Assembly (NCBI RefSeq): GCF_003014475.1
Contig: NZ_PYGJ01000019.1
Location: 1 to 64,000, forward strand
Source: Shimia abyssi
GTDB taxonomy: Bacteria; Pseudomonadota; Alphaproteobacteria; Rhodobacterales; Rhodobacteraceae
DNA: 64,000 nucleotides
Direction of reading: 5' to 3'
The notes under the pieces are model-generated. The model saw only the letters and a list, made by a program, of their open reading frames with translations. It did no database searches and was not told the DNA's origin. Positions 26,023 through 35,213 of this stretch are shown here, piece by piece. The position numbers and the translations under genes are program-made. Each line of letters begins with the position of its first letter. The first letter of the stretch is position 1.

Positions 26023-26050
26023 CTTACGAAGGGCACAACAAACAGGATCA
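26023..26050 (-). promoter_or_regulatory. Candidate RpoE (ECF11-type) promoter of the photolyase operon
   Basis: On the minus strand TGATCC (26050-26045) is followed after exactly 18 bases by TAAGC, within CGTAAG (26028-26023). The consensus described for R. sphaeroides sigma-E is TGATCC-N18-TAAGA. Its regulon includes a photolyase and a cfa homologue, the first two genes here. The -35 overlaps the stop codon of the PLP enzyme gene. The predicted transcript starts about 20-25 bases before the photolyase ATG. Confidence 0.6.
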
Positions 26051-27268
26051 CAAAACGGCTTCAAGCCCTTCCAAAAGTTGATCAATTTCCGCTTGCGACG
26101 TGTAATGCACAAAGCTCACGCGCAAAACACCTCGGGCCATATCCACCCCTTGCGCTTCCAGTGCGCGCACCACGTAGAAATCTCCACCGCCCGCCATAAT
26201 CCCATGATCCGCCAATTTCGCCGCCAGCGCCTCACCCGGTGCGTTTGCAGCCATCGCCACGGTTGGCGCACGCAAATTGGCGTCGGCAGGCCCGATCAAG
26301 CGCACCGAGTTGCGCGAAGCCACAAAATCCAGCACCGGCTGCAACAGCTCTATCTCACGTGCGCGCATCAGGTCATGCACCGCCGCCGCCGTCGCCGCGG
26401 GCGTTTCGCCCAGAACGCCGTGATGCGCCGCCAACGCCTCTGCGTAATCCACCATGCCCGCACTGGCCGCGATCTGTGCATGATCCGGCCCTGCCGGAGT
26501 GAACCGTTTATACAACGTGTCACCGTTGAAATAATGCCCCTGATTGGGCAGCATCATTCCCAGGTTGCGCCGCATCACCATAACGCCCTGATGTGGACCG
26601 TAGGTTTTGTAAGCCGAAAACAGATAGATATCCGCCCCCAGCGCCCCAACATCGGGCAAGCCGTGGGGCGCATAGCTCACCCCGTCCACGCAAACAAACG
26701 CGCCCGCCGCATGTGCCAGCGACGAAATCCGCGCCACCGGATTAATTTCACCCACAACGTTCGAGCAATGCGGCAAACACACCAAGCGCACCCGGTCATC
26801 CAGCAAATTGGCAAGATCCTCCGGGTCCAAATGACCGGTCTCTGGATTGATACGCCATTCGCGCACCTCAATCCCGTCGTCAGCTAATCGGCGCCACGGG
26901 CCGGTATTGGCCTCGTGATCCTGATTGGTCACAATGATGACATCACCCGGATCCATCCAAGCGCGAAACGCCTGAGCAAGCACATAGGTGTTCTGCGTGC
27001 TCGACGGGCCAAAGCTCACTTCGTCCGTCTCAACCCCCAGCATCGCCGCCAACCGCGCGCGCGCCTCGTCCATCTCGGCCCCGGCCAGCTCAGACGCCTG
27101 ATAGGGAGCATAAGGTTGCACCTTGCGCTGCGTGTAAAACCGTGTCAGCCGGTCGATGACCTGAGCACAGGTATAGCTGCCCCCGGCATTTTCAAAAAAT
27201 GCCTGCCCGGCAAGCGATGGCTCATCAAAGGCCGGAAACTGGCTCCGGACAAAATCTACATCCAACAT
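26048..27268 (-). CDS. Cysteine desulfurase-like class-V aminotransferase fold PLP protein
   Basis: 406 residues. The fold-type I class-V pattern is clear: FFENAGGSYTC near the start, SFGPSSTQNTYVLAQAF, TNQDHEANTGPW, LPHCSNVVGEINPV, FVCVDGVSYAPHGLPDV and the PLP lysine in YLFSAYKTYGPHQGV (Lys about 228). This subgroup is annotated as cysteine desulfurase-like (VC1184 type) and is distinct from IscS and SufS. Its substrate is not known. The stop TGA forms part of the proposed promoter of the photolyase operon. The next gene upstream (HIT protein) ends only six bases before its start. Confidence 0.85.
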   Translation of the reverse strand: MLDVDFVRSQFPAFDEPSLAGQAFFENAGGSYTCAQVIDRLTRFYTQRKVQPYAPYQASELAGAEMDEARARLAAMLGVETDEVSFGPSSTQNTYVLAQAFRAWMDPGDVIIVTNQDHEANTGPWRRLADDGIEVREWRINPETGHLDPEDLANLLDDRVRLVCLPHCSNVVGEINPVARISSLAHAAGAFVCVDGVSYAPHGLPDVGALGADIYLFSAYKTYGPHQGVMVMRRNLGMMLPNQGHYFNGDTLYKRFTPAGPDHAQIAASAGMVDYAEALAAHHGVLGETPAATAAAVHDLMRAREIELLQPVLDFVASRNSVRLIGPADANLRAPTVAMAANAPGEALAAKLADHGIMAGGGDFYVVRALEAQGVDMARGVLRVSFVHYTSQAEIDQLLEGLEAVL

Positions 27269-27274
27269 ATAACT

Positions 27275-27691
27275 CTAATCCAAAGCCGCGCGAATTTTCT
27301 CTGCATGCGCCTTGAGCACATCAAAATCTGCCATCTTTCCGGGGGGGCGCAGGCTTACGCCTTCATGGCGCGGCAGCACATGATAATGCAGGTGGAACAC
27401 TTCTTGCCCACCAGCCGCTTCGTTGAATTGCTGCACCGTGACGCCATCTGCATCAAACGCCTTCATCACCGCGTGCCCCATCTTCTGGACTGTGCTCAGA
27501 CAGGTCGCCAACTGTTCAGGCTTCGCATCCAGCATGTTTCGACAGGGGGTTTTGGGAATGATAAGACAATGCCCATCCGCGCGCGGCATAATATCCATGA
27601 ACACATAAGTATGTTCATCTTCAAAGAGCTTTTCGCTCGGAATTTCACCGCGCAGAATCTTCGCAAAAATATTGTCGTTGTCATATGCCAT
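27275..27691 (-). CDS. HIT family hydrolase
   Basis: 138 residues. It starts DNIFAKILRGEIPSEKLFED, has FMDIMPRADGHCLIIPK and carries the histidine triad in FHLHYHVLPRH (HxHxH, about 100-110). HIT proteins of this HinT type hydrolyse adenosine phosphoramidates. The ATG at 27691 matches the family's start; the frame continues upstream to 27877 without family features. It lies six bases before the PLP enzyme gene and may be co-transcribed with it. Cytoplasmic. Confidence 0.9.
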   Translation of the reverse strand: MAYDNDNIFAKILRGEIPSEKLFEDEHTYVFMDIMPRADGHCLIIPKTPCRNMLDAKPEQLATCLSTVQKMGHAVMKAFDADGVTVQQFNEAAGGQEVFHLHYHVLPRHEGVSLRPPGKMADFDVLKAHAEKIRAALD

Positions 27692-27800
27692 GGGCGGCCC
27701 CTGTGCCGGAATCGTAATCACTCGCTGCACACCCTGCCCTTGGCTTTGAACTTGCGCAACCCGTAGCCCTACTTGGCAACCGCATTCGCCCCGCGTGAAC

Positions 27801-28739
27801 CTACCCCAGCCAGCGAATCCCACAATCCGCCAGTTGCCTTTGCACCCGACCGGGATAATCGGTGACAATCGCATCAACCTGCAAATCGATCATCCGGCCA
27901 ATATCTGCTGGTTCATTCACGGTCCAAACTGCAATACCCAGATCCAGATGCTTGGCCCGTGCAACGGCTGCCTCGGTCACATCATAAACATAAGGGCACC
28001 AAAGCCGCCCACCCGCCGCATGAACCATATCCGGGATCTGCGCACTCTTACCCTGAAAGTTGGGGCTTATTGACTTGGCGGATTCTTCACCGACCTCGTC
28101 TTCGTTTTCCGGCAATTGGGTCAGAAAAGACGCAGCAATATCAGGCGCCTGCCGTTGGCATTCTGCCAATAAGTTCCAGTCAAAACTATGCAACAGCACT
28201 CGGTTTTCCAACCCACCTGCTCGCAGCATAGACACCACCGTGCTGACCATCTCAGACCGGTAGTCTGCGTCTTCCGCAAAATCGGGATCCGACTTCAGTT
28301 CCAGCATCAAATGCGCGTGGCTGAACGCGTCGCGCATAATACAATCCAGCAATTCCTGAAGGCGCGGAACGCGAATGCCATCCAGCTGCGCCTGATCCGG
28401 AAACCGCTTTCCGTAATCCGTCGCCCCGTCAATCCGGCCAATATCAAACGCTTGAACCTCAGCCCAAGTCAGAGATGCCACCTTTGGCTCCTCACCTTTG
28501 ATAAACTGGCCGTCCGACCCCCTGAACGTGGGCGCATGCAAACTTGTATTATGGGTGATCACCGGAACACGATCCGCCGTCATAACGACGTCAAACTCAA
28601 GCAGCGCCGCGCCCGTATTCATGGCAAATTCGAAGCCGATCATGGAATTCTCAGGCAGAATACCGCGGGCTCCGCGATGCCCGACAACACGGATTAGGCC
28701 CTTACCTCCACGAAAGGCATCAACAGCGGGAAAATGCAT
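27801..28739 (-). CDS. ugpQ: Glycerophosphodiester phosphodiesterase
   Basis: 312 residues. The GDPD signature is complete: GHRGARGILPENS (about 20-32), LEFDVVMTADRVPVITHN with the Glu/Asp metal ligands, LMLELKSDPDF, and later DLGIAVWTVNEPADI. It hydrolyses glycerophosphodiesters to glycerol-3-phosphate plus alcohol. There is no obvious signal peptide, so it probably acts in the cytoplasm. The ATG shares one base with the ugpC stop (TAATG), placing it in the ugp operon and justifying ugpQ. It would feed on diesters imported by the UgpBAEC transporter. Confidence 0.88.
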   Translation of the reverse strand: MHFPAVDAFRGGKGLIRVVGHRGARGILPENSMIGFEFAMNTGAALLEFDVVMTADRVPVITHNTSLHAPTFRGSDGQFIKGEEPKVASLTWAEVQAFDIGRIDGATDYGKRFPDQAQLDGIRVPRLQELLDCIMRDAFSHAHLMLELKSDPDFAEDADYRSEMVSTVVSMLRAGGLENRVLLHSFDWNLLAECQRQAPDIAASFLTQLPENEDEVGEESAKSISPNFQGKSAQIPDMVHAAGGRLWCPYVYDVTEAAVARAKHLDLGIAVWTVNEPADIGRMIDLQVDAIVTDYPGRVQRQLADCGIRWLG

Positions 28740-29794
28740 TAAACACTCAGCCTTTGACCTGTCTTTGGATCAAACAAGTGGATATTCGCCGCATCCACTG
28801 AGAACCGGAGCGGTGCGGCCTTTTCGTTGACCGGATGCACACCGGGCAGGCTGATTGTGATCGGCACATCCCCCGCTGAGAGTTTGCCATGCAATAGCGT
28901 ATTGGCGCCCAGCGGTTCGGCCATCTGAACAACAACCTCAAGTGGACCATCTGCATCCTGCACCATGTGTTCCGGGCGGATACCCAGCTTAACAGCGCCG
29001 TCCGCTCCAGTCGCCGGACCAATCACCGCATCACCCAGCTTGATCGCCCCACCAACAATCTGCGCTTCAAACACATTCATCGCCGGGCTGCCAATGAACT
29101 GCGCGGCAAACAGCGTCTTTGGCGTCTCATACACTTCAAGCGGTGTTCCGATCTGCTCGGCGACACCCGCATTCATGACAATCATGCGGTCCGCCATCGT
29201 CATCGCCTCGACCTGATCATGCGTCACATAAAGCGACGTAATACCCAGCTTGTCCTGCAATTCGCGGATCTCCAGCCGCATCTGAACCCGTAGTTTTGCA
29301 TCCAGATTGGAAAGCGGCTCGTCGAACAGGAAAACGGCAGGCTCGCGCACAATCGCACGCCCCATTGCCACCCTCTGACGCTGACCACCCGAAAGCTGGC
29401 GCGGCTGGCGATCCAGCAGTGGCTCAAGCTGTAGAAGCTTGGCGGCTTCGTCGACTTTTGCGTTGATCTCGGCCTTAGCCAGGCCCGCAATCTTCAGGCT
29501 ATAACCCATGTTCTGGCGCACGGTCATATGCGGATAAAGCGCATAATTCTGGAAAACCATCGCGATATCGCGGTCCATCGGTTCTTTTTCGTTGGCGCGT
29601 TCACCGCCAATGAAAACATCCCCCGAACTGACTGTCTCCAATCCTGCTACCATTCGCAACAGCGTGGATTTCCCGCACCCAGATGGCCCGACAATCACAA
29701 TGAACTCGCCATCCTCAATGGCAACATCGATCCCGTGGATCACATCCGTATCGCCAAAGTTCTTTTTGACGTTTTCAAGTTTGACAGTTGCCAT
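28739..29794 (-). CDS. ugpC: sn-glycerol-3-phosphate ABC transporter ATP-binding protein
   Basis: 351 residues, CUT1-family ATPase. Walker [12 protein letters not shown] (about 37-47), Q-loop [14 protein letters not shown], signature [14 protein letters not shown] (about 134-147), Walker [16 protein letters not shown] and switch His in [13 protein letters not shown]. The C-terminal TOBE domain has KLGIRPEHM. It powers uptake of glycerol-3-phosphate or glycerophosphodiesters. It follows ugpE by three bases and overlaps ugpQ by one. The genetic context fixes the substrate class better than the sequence alone. Confidence 0.92.
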   Translation of the reverse strand: MATVKLENVKKNFGDTDVIHGIDVAIEDGEFIVIVGPSGCGKSTLLRMVAGLETVSSGDVFIGGERANEKEPMDRDIAMVFQNYALYPHMTVRQNMGYSLKIAGLAKAEINAKVDEAAKLLQLEPLLDRQPRQLSGGQRQRVAMGRAIVREPAVFLFDEPLSNLDAKLRVQMRLEIRELQDKLGITSLYVTHDQVEAMTMADRMIVMNAGVAEQIGTPLEVYETPKTLFAAQFIGSPAMNVFEAQIVGGAIKLGDAVIGPATGADGAVKLGIRPEHMVQDADGPLEVVVQMAEPLGANTLLHGKLSAGDVPITISLPGVHPVNEKAAPLRFSVDAANIHLFDPKTGQRLSV

Positions 29795-29797
29795 GGG

Positions 29798-30652
29798 TTA
29801 TTTCTCGCTATCGACTAAGCCGCGGACAAAGAGTTTCTGCATAGACACCACAACAATCACAGGTGGGATCATTGCAAGGATCGACGTCGCCATAATCACC
29901 GGCCATTCAGCAACGTCATCACCGCTCGGGAACATCTGTTTGATGCCCATAACGATGGTATTCATTTCGGGGTCGGTGGTGATCAACAGCGGCCACAAAT
30001 ATTGGTTCCATCCATAGATAAACAGAATCACAAACAGGGCCGCAATATTGGTGCGGCTCATCGGCACGACGATGTCGATGAAAAACCGCATCGGCCGCGC
30101 CCCGTCCACACGCGCCGCCTCGGCCAGCTCGTCCGGAATGGTCAGGAAAAACTGGCGAAACAGGAACGTGGCCGTTGCCGAAGCAATCAGAGGAAAAATC
30201 AATCCAGAATAGCTGTTGAGCATCCCGAACCCGGCGACCACTTCGAATGTCGGTACGATCCGCACCTCAACCGGCAGCATCAGGGTCAAAAAGATCATCC
30301 AAAAGAATGTCGACCGCCCCGGAAACCGGAAATAGACAATCGCAAACGCGCTGAGCAGCGAAATAATGATTTTACCCACCGCGATACCAATGGCCATCAC
30401 AAGGCTGTTGAACAGCATGGTCGCCACCGGGACATTGACCCCGGAAAACAGGGCCGCTTTGTAGTTCTCCCAAAAATGCCCACCCGGCAGCAACGGCATG
30501 GGCGGCGACACGATCTCTGGCTGCGACACCGTCGAGGCCACAAAGGCCAGCCAGATCGGAAAGAAAATGACGATAACGCCCAATATCATAAAGACATGTG
30601 TCATCCAGATACCGGCGCCACGCTTCTCAACCATGCCACTTTGCTGGGCCAT
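29798..30652 (-). CDS. ugpE: sn-glycerol-3-phosphate ABC transporter permease
   Basis: 284 residues, six membrane segments. The cytoplasmic EAA loop is visible in [26 protein letters not shown] (about 176-201). The N-terminus, [23 protein letters not shown], and the long periplasmic loop after it match UgpE of CUT1 transporters. It pairs with UgpA to form the inner-membrane channel. ATG/TGA overlap with ugpA at 30652 indicates translational coupling. Confidence 0.92.
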   Translation of the reverse strand: MAQQSGMVEKRGAGIWMTHVFMILGVIVIFFPIWLAFVASTVSQPEIVSPPMPLLPGGHFWENYKAALFSGVNVPVATMLFNSLVMAIGIAVGKIIISLLSAFAIVYFRFPGRSTFFWMIFLTLMLPVEVRIVPTFEVVAGFGMLNSYSGLIFPLIASATATFLFRQFFLTIPDELAEAARVDGARPMRFFIDIVVPMSRTNIAALFVILFIYGWNQYLWPLLITTDPEMNTIVMGIKQMFPSGDDVAEWPVIMATSILAMIPPVIVVVSMQKLFVRGLVDSEK

Positions 30653-31533
30653 CAGTAGTGCACCCTCTTCTCGACATATTTGAATTGAATGACCGTCAGC
30701 ACACCAACCACGATCAACAAAATCACAGACTGCGCAGAAGACGATCCCAGATCCTGACCGACAAACCCGTCAGCGAACACCTTGTACACAAGGATTGTCG
30801 TCGACTGCTGCGGCCCACCCGAGGTGATGGTGTGGATCACACCAAAGGTTTCGAAAAAGGCATAAACAACGTTTACGACCAACAGGAAAAACGCCGTTGG
30901 CGACAACATCGGCAGCACAATCGTAAAAAACCGCCGCCAGAAATGCGCGCCATCAATGGCCGCTGCCTCGATCACAGAGCGCGGCACAGATTGCAGCGCG
31001 GCAAAGAAAAACAGAAAGTTATAACTGATCCGCCCCCAGGCCGATGCAACCACAACCAGCCCCATCGCCTCGCCACCGTTCAAAACGTGATTCCAGTCAT
31101 ATCCCAGCTGCCCCAGATACCACGACACAACGCCAACGCGCGTATTGAACATAAACAGCCACAAAACACCCGCCACTGCCGGGGCAACGGCGTATGGCCA
31201 GATCAGCATCGTGCGATATACCCCCGATCCCTTGATCAACCGGTCCGCAATGACCGCAAGGAACAGGGCCGGCACCATCGAGCACAACGTCACCAGAATT
31301 GAGAAAATCGCCGTCGTCAGAAAAGATGTTCGGTAGTACTTGTCGCCCAGCAGGTATTCAAAATTGCCAAAGCCAACAAACTGCGCCGAAAGCCCAAACG
31401 GGTCCGGAATAAACAGCGATTGCCAGATCGCCTGCCCTGCGGGGTAAAAAAAGAATACCGCCGAGATGATCACTTGTGGCGCAATCAACAGCAGCGGCAG
31501 CCACCACCCGCGAAACGTGACACGTTTTTCCAT
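30652..31533 (-). CDS. ugpA: sn-glycerol-3-phosphate ABC transporter permease
   Basis: 293 residues with six membrane segments. It starts with a short cytoplasmic segment and [30 protein letters not shown], typical of UgpA. The EAA loop reads [28 protein letters not shown] (about 205-232). It forms the channel with UgpE. It follows ugpB after 57 bases that contain a strong hairpin, so the transporter genes may be expressed below the binding protein. Confidence 0.92.
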   Translation of the reverse strand: MEKRVTFRGWWLPLLLIAPQVIISAVFFFYPAGQAIWQSLFIPDPFGLSAQFVGFGNFEYLLGDKYYRTSFLTTAIFSILVTLCSMVPALFLAVIADRLIKGSGVYRTMLIWPYAVAPAVAGVLWLFMFNTRVGVVSWYLGQLGYDWNHVLNGGEAMGLVVVASAWGRISYNFLFFFAALQSVPRSVIEAAAIDGAHFWRRFFTIVLPMLSPTAFFLLVVNVVYAFFETFGVIHTITSGGPQQSTTILVYKVFADGFVGQDLGSSSAQSVILLIVVGVLTVIQFKYVEKRVHY

Positions 31534-31552
31534 GAAACCCGCCTTGAAACAG

Positions 31553-31578
31553 AATGCGGGCTCCGAAGAGCCCGCATT
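31553..31578 (-). terminator. Intercistronic hairpin between ugpB and ugpA
   Basis: AATGCGGGCTC and GAGCCCGCATT form a perfect 11-base stem with a four-base loop, directly after the ugpB stop. No run of T follows on the minus strand, so it is more likely an mRNA-stabilising or partial-attenuation hairpin than a full terminator. Such elements are common after ABC binding-protein genes and raise their dose relative to the permeases. Confidence 0.7.
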
Positions 31579-31590
31579 AGAAGTTAAACC

Positions 31591-32901
31591 TTAACGGTTG
31601 GCTTGCTCAAAGCGGCGCAGCAAGGCATCGCCGCGTTCTTTGGCGCTGTCCATCGCTTCCTGAGCTGATTTGTCACCGGCCCAGATCGCTTCCAACTCTT
31701 CGTCGATGATGCCGCGAATCTGATCAAACGACCCCAGACGCAGACCCTTGGAATTGGCCGTCGGCTGATTTGCTGTCATTTGAATGACCGCAATGTCGGT
31801 GCCGGGGTTTTCGTCATAGAAACCCGCTGCACGTGTGGCTTCGCCCGCTTCGATTGTGATCGGCAGATAGCCGGTGTTCTGGTGCCATGCCGCCTGAACG
31901 TCCGAGGTCGACAAGAAGCTCATGAACTCGCCAACGCCTTTATATTCTTCGGCGTCATGACCAGACATGACCCACAATGATGCGCCACCAATGATCGTGT
32001 TCTGTGGCTCATCCGCGACGGCTTTCCAATATGGCAACGGACGCACTTCGAAATCGAACTTCGCCTCAGAGCTGATCCCGGCATATCCCGCCGAGCTTTC
32101 GGTGAACAATGCACATTCGCCCGCGCGGAAGTTCGCGCCACCTTCATTACGGCGACCGGTATAGATGAACTTGCCATCCTTGGCCCATTCACCCATCGCG
32201 GTCAGGTGCGCCACCTGCCCCGGACCATTCAGCATCAGTTCGGTATCCAGACCGGCAAAGCCGTTATCCTGTGATGCGAACGGCACATTGTGATAGGCCG
32301 AGAAGTTCTCCAGATGGATCCAGCTCTGCCAAGCTGTGACCAGCGGGCAATCTTCGCCACCAGCCTTCAACGCGTCCAGAACTTCGCCAACCTGTTCCCA
32401 TGTCGACATGTCGGTGTCCGGGTCAACTCCAGCCGCCGACATCGCATCGCGGTTCACCCACAAAACAGGTGTCGACGAATTGAATGGCAGCGACAGCATG
32501 TCACCATCGGTGGTTGTGTAATAGCCTTTGACCGCACCGATATAGGCATCCGGATCAAAGCTCGCTCCGCTTTCACCCATCACTTCGTAAACAGGCCGGA
32601 TCGCGCCGCCCGCGGCCATCATCGTGGCTGTGCCAACTTCGAAAACCATCAGAATATGGGGTTGTTCCTGCGCCCGGAACGCTGCAATGCCCGCGTTCAG
32701 GGTCTCGGAATAGTTACCCTTGTGGCTCTGCACCACAACGTAATCGCTCTGGCTGGCGTTGAACTCTTCAACCTGTGCCGCAACCAGCTCGCCCAAGCGA
32801 CCGGTAAAAGCGTGCCAAAACTGTACTTCTGTCTGAGCCATCGCGGCAATTGGCGATAGCGCAGTGGTCGCGGCGATCGCGCCGAGTAGATACTTTTTCA
32901 T
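31591..32901 (-). CDS. ugpB: sn-glycerol-3-phosphate ABC transporter substrate-binding protein
   Basis: 436 residues. A Sec signal peptide (LLGAIAATTALSPIAAMAQ) precedes TEVQFWHAFTGRLGELV, the typical UgpB beginning. Later markers are PFNSSTPVLWVNRDAM, WQSWIHLENFSAYHNVPFASQDNGF and WHQNTGYLPITIEA. The mature protein is periplasmic and captures glycerol-3-phosphate or its diesters. It is the first gene of ugpB-A-E-C-Q and is divergent from a LysR regulator gene. No classical Pho box was recognised upstream. Confidence 0.93.
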   Translation of the reverse strand: MKKYLLGAIAATTALSPIAAMAQTEVQFWHAFTGRLGELVAAQVEEFNASQSDYVVVQSHKGNYSETLNAGIAAFRAQEQPHILMVFEVGTATMMAAGGAIRPVYEVMGESGASFDPDAYIGAVKGYYTTTDGDMLSLPFNSSTPVLWVNRDAMSAAGVDPDTDMSTWEQVGEVLDALKAGGEDCPLVTAWQSWIHLENFSAYHNVPFASQDNGFAGLDTELMLNGPGQVAHLTAMGEWAKDGKFIYTGRRNEGGANFRAGECALFTESSAGYAGISSEAKFDFEVRPLPYWKAVADEPQNTIIGGASLWVMSGHDAEEYKGVGEFMSFLSTSDVQAAWHQNTGYLPITIEAGEATRAAGFYDENPGTDIAVIQMTANQPTANSKGLRLGSFDQIRGIIDEELEAIWAGDKSAQEAMDSAKERGDALLRRFEQANR

Positions 32902-33030
32902 ATTTCCTCCCTTGCATCTTTGTGATGCGTCGACGGTTTGAAGCAGCCCAAGCTGCGGAATGTCGAATTTAATATCGGAGAGCTTACAGCCCTTAGATTA
33001 TAATTCAACCTGACAAGAGTGGTATTTCTC

Positions 33031-33045
33031 ATAACACAAAGTTAT
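33031..33045. promoter_or_regulatory. Candidate LysR-type operator between ugpB and the LysR gene
   Basis: ATAAC-N5-GTTAT is a perfect 15-base palindrome in the divergent ugpB/lysR region, 33 bases before the LysR ATG. The shape suits autoregulation and control of the neighbouring operon by the LysR protein. It was found by eye only. Confidence 0.35.
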
Positions 33046-33078
33046 ACCCTTAAGACAAACGAACGAGGTTTCCGATCC

Positions 33079-33987
33079 ATGAGCCAATCCAAAACGCCCC
33101 GAATCCGGCAACTCGAAGCATTGATGGCGGTAACACGTAACGGTTCTGTGACTGCGGCAGCGGCGGATCTCGGAATTAGCCAACCAGCAACAAGCCGCCT
33201 ATTGTCCGACCTTGGAAAAGAGTTTGGATTTCAACTGTTTGACAAACGCGACGGCCAGCTTGTTCCATCCCAGGAAGTCCGGTTGCTGCAACCTGATATC
33301 CAGCGGGTGCTAGAGCTCATGCGGCAGATTTCAGACGTCAGCAAAGACATCACCCAGCGCAAGGCTGGCCACATCCGGATCGCCTGTCTGCCGGGCTTTG
33401 CCACCAGCCACCTGCCCGGCGTTGTGGCACGGTTTCTCAAGGACAGACCCGGCGTCAGCATCACAATCGAACCCGACAGGCCCGAACGAATCCTCGAATG
33501 GATGATTGGCGAACAATATGATTTTGGCATCACGGACGGTTTTGCCGGTCACCCCGCCGTAGACCGACAGGACGTCAAAATTCGAACGGTCTGCATTTTT
33601 CCAACGGGTCACCGCCTTGAACTTCAGGATCAGATAACCCCCAAAGACCTCGCCCACGAACCTCTCATTCACACCCGCCGAGACAGCGATTTTTTCATGC
33701 AACTGTCTCGCCAGTTTCAGGCGGCGCATGTTGAAATCAACTCTCGCGTCGAAGTCCGGCAATTTACAGCCGCCTGTGAACTTGTCTGCGCAGGTACAGG
33801 TGTTTCAGTTGTCAGCGAACTGGATGCCGTTAAATACAAGGGCCAAGGACTCAACTACCGCCCATTTGCCCCGCAATTGCCCCACGCGGTCTCACTTGTT
33901 CGCCCCATATTAAAGACGCCGTCATTGATTACACTGGAGTTCAAAGAGCTGTTCCGAGATAGCCTTAGCCCCTTCCTCATCCCGTGA
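33079..33987 (+). CDS. LysR family transcriptional regulator
   Basis: 302 residues from the ATG at 33079. The winged HTH is at the N-terminus: IRQLEALMAVTRNGSVTAAAADLGISQPATSRLLSDLGKEFGFQLF (about 9-54). The effector domain contains GHIRIACLPGFATSHLPGVVARF and TAACELVCAGTGVSVVSEL. It is divergent from ugpB and is followed in the same direction by the AfuA-type transporter genes, so either operon could be its target. The upstream frame continues to 33019 without conserved features. Confidence 0.88.
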   Translation: MSQSKTPRIRQLEALMAVTRNGSVTAAAADLGISQPATSRLLSDLGKEFGFQLFDKRDGQLVPSQEVRLLQPDIQRVLELMRQISDVSKDITQRKAGHIRIACLPGFATSHLPGVVARFLKDRPGVSITIEPDRPERILEWMIGEQYDFGITDGFAGHPAVDRQDVKIRTVCIFPTGHRLELQDQITPKDLAHEPLIHTRRDSDFFMQLSRQFQAAHVEINSRVEVRQFTAACELVCAGTGVSVVSELDAVKYKGQGLNYRPFAPQLPHAVSLVRPILKTPSLITLEFKELFRDSLSPFLIP

Positions 33988-34184
33988 CAGCACCGCCAGT
34001 CCCACAAAAGCCCAAAAAAACCGGAAAAAAAGACACTTCCCAAACATTGGAAATTGTTTACGCTATTGTTCATCAGACAGTTTGAACGGCGTCATACGCC
34101 GGGCGGGCGGCGCTTGTCAGAGGAAACAAGCCGATCTGATACGCCACAAGACATAGTCTGCCGGCTCATCTAGGGAGGAATATT

Positions 34185-35210
34185 ATGAATAAATTACATA
34201 CACTTGCGATTAGTTCAGTTGTTGCACTATCAGCTGGCGTCTCGGCGGCCCACGCCGACAAACTAACGTTTTACTGTTCGGCTCAGGAAGACTGGTGCCA
34301 GCTCATGGCCCGCAGCTTTGAAGATGCGACCGGCATTGACGTGAACATGACCCGCAAATCATCAGGAGAGACTTTCGCCCAGATCAAGGCGGAATCCGCA
34401 AACCCCAAAGGTGACGTTTGGTGGGGCGGTACAGGTGATCCACATTTGCAGGCTGCTGAGGAGAATCTGACAGCTGCCTACGTCTCCCCGATGCGTGACC
34501 AGCTGCACGACTGGGCAATCAGTCAGGCCACAAGCGCAGGTGACAAAACCATCGGCATCTATTCCGGCGCATTGGGTTATGGGTACAACACCGAATTGCT
34601 CGCCTCCAACAATCTGCCAGAGCCGGCCTGCTGGAAGGATCTGCTTAAACCAGAATATAAGGGTCACGTGCAGATGGCGAACCCCAATTCGTCCGGCACA
34701 GCCTACACAACCCTCGCATCCATGGTGCAGATCTTTGGCGAAGACGAAGGTTTTGAGTTCATGAAGGGCCTTCATGCAAACATCAACCAATACACCAAGT
34801 CAGGATCGGCCCCGATCAAGGCTGCCGGTCGCGGTGAAAACACAATCGGCATTGTTTTCATGCATGACGCCGTCAAACAGGCCGTTTCAGGGTTTCCTGT
34901 TAAGGTTGTCGCCCCATGCGAGGGGACCGGATACGAAATCGGGTCTATGTCCATTATCGATGGCGCGCGCAACATGGACGAAGCAAAACAGTTCTATGAT
35001 TGGGCCCTGTCGACCGACGCACAAAATCTCGCCTTGCAAGTCAACGCGTTTCAAGTGCCTTCCAACAAAGGCGCAGATACGTCACCGTCCGCACCGGACA
35101 TGTCGACAATCAAACTGATTGACTATGATTTCAAAACCTATGGCTCCTCCGCCGAGCGCAAACGTTTGCTTCAGAAATGGGACGAAGACGTCTCGGTTCT
35201 GCCTCAGTAA
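34185..35210 (+). CDS. Iron(III)/AfuA-family ABC transporter substrate-binding protein
   Basis: 341 residues. Signal peptide LAISSVVALSAGVSAAHA, then KLTFYCSAQEDWCQLMARSFEDATGIDV, FAQIKAESANPKGDVWWGGTGDPHLQA and LGYGYNTELL, the pattern of FbpA/AfuA-like proteins. The family includes ferric-iron binders but also sugar-phosphate (AfuA) and 2-aminoethylphosphonate binders, so the ligand is open. Two cysteines near the N-terminus (in FYCSAQEDWC) could form a disulfide. GGGAGGA precedes the ATG. A perfect small palindrome (CGGCGT-CAT-ACGCCG, 34087-34101) lies in the leader. It is the first gene of a three-gene transporter operon. Confidence 0.85.
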   Translation: MNKLHTLAISSVVALSAGVSAAHADKLTFYCSAQEDWCQLMARSFEDATGIDVNMTRKSSGETFAQIKAESANPKGDVWWGGTGDPHLQAAEENLTAAYVSPMRDQLHDWAISQATSAGDKTIGIYSGALGYGYNTELLASNNLPEPACWKDLLKPEYKGHVQMANPNSSGTAYTTLASMVQIFGEDEGFEFMKGLHANINQYTKSGSAPIKAAGRGENTIGIVFMHDAVKQAVSGFPVKVVAPCEGTGYEIGSMSIIDGARNMDEAKQFYDWALSTDAQNLALQVNAFQVPSNKGADTSPSAPDMSTIKLIDYDFKTYGSSAERKRLLQKWDEDVSVLPQ

Positions 35211-35213
35211 AAC

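Noticed and set aside
28739..32901. Maltose or other sugar transporter for the CUT1 genes
   Set aside because: A GDPD gene overlaps the ATPase gene, and the binding protein's N-terminus matches UgpB, so glycerol-3-phosphate is the better call.
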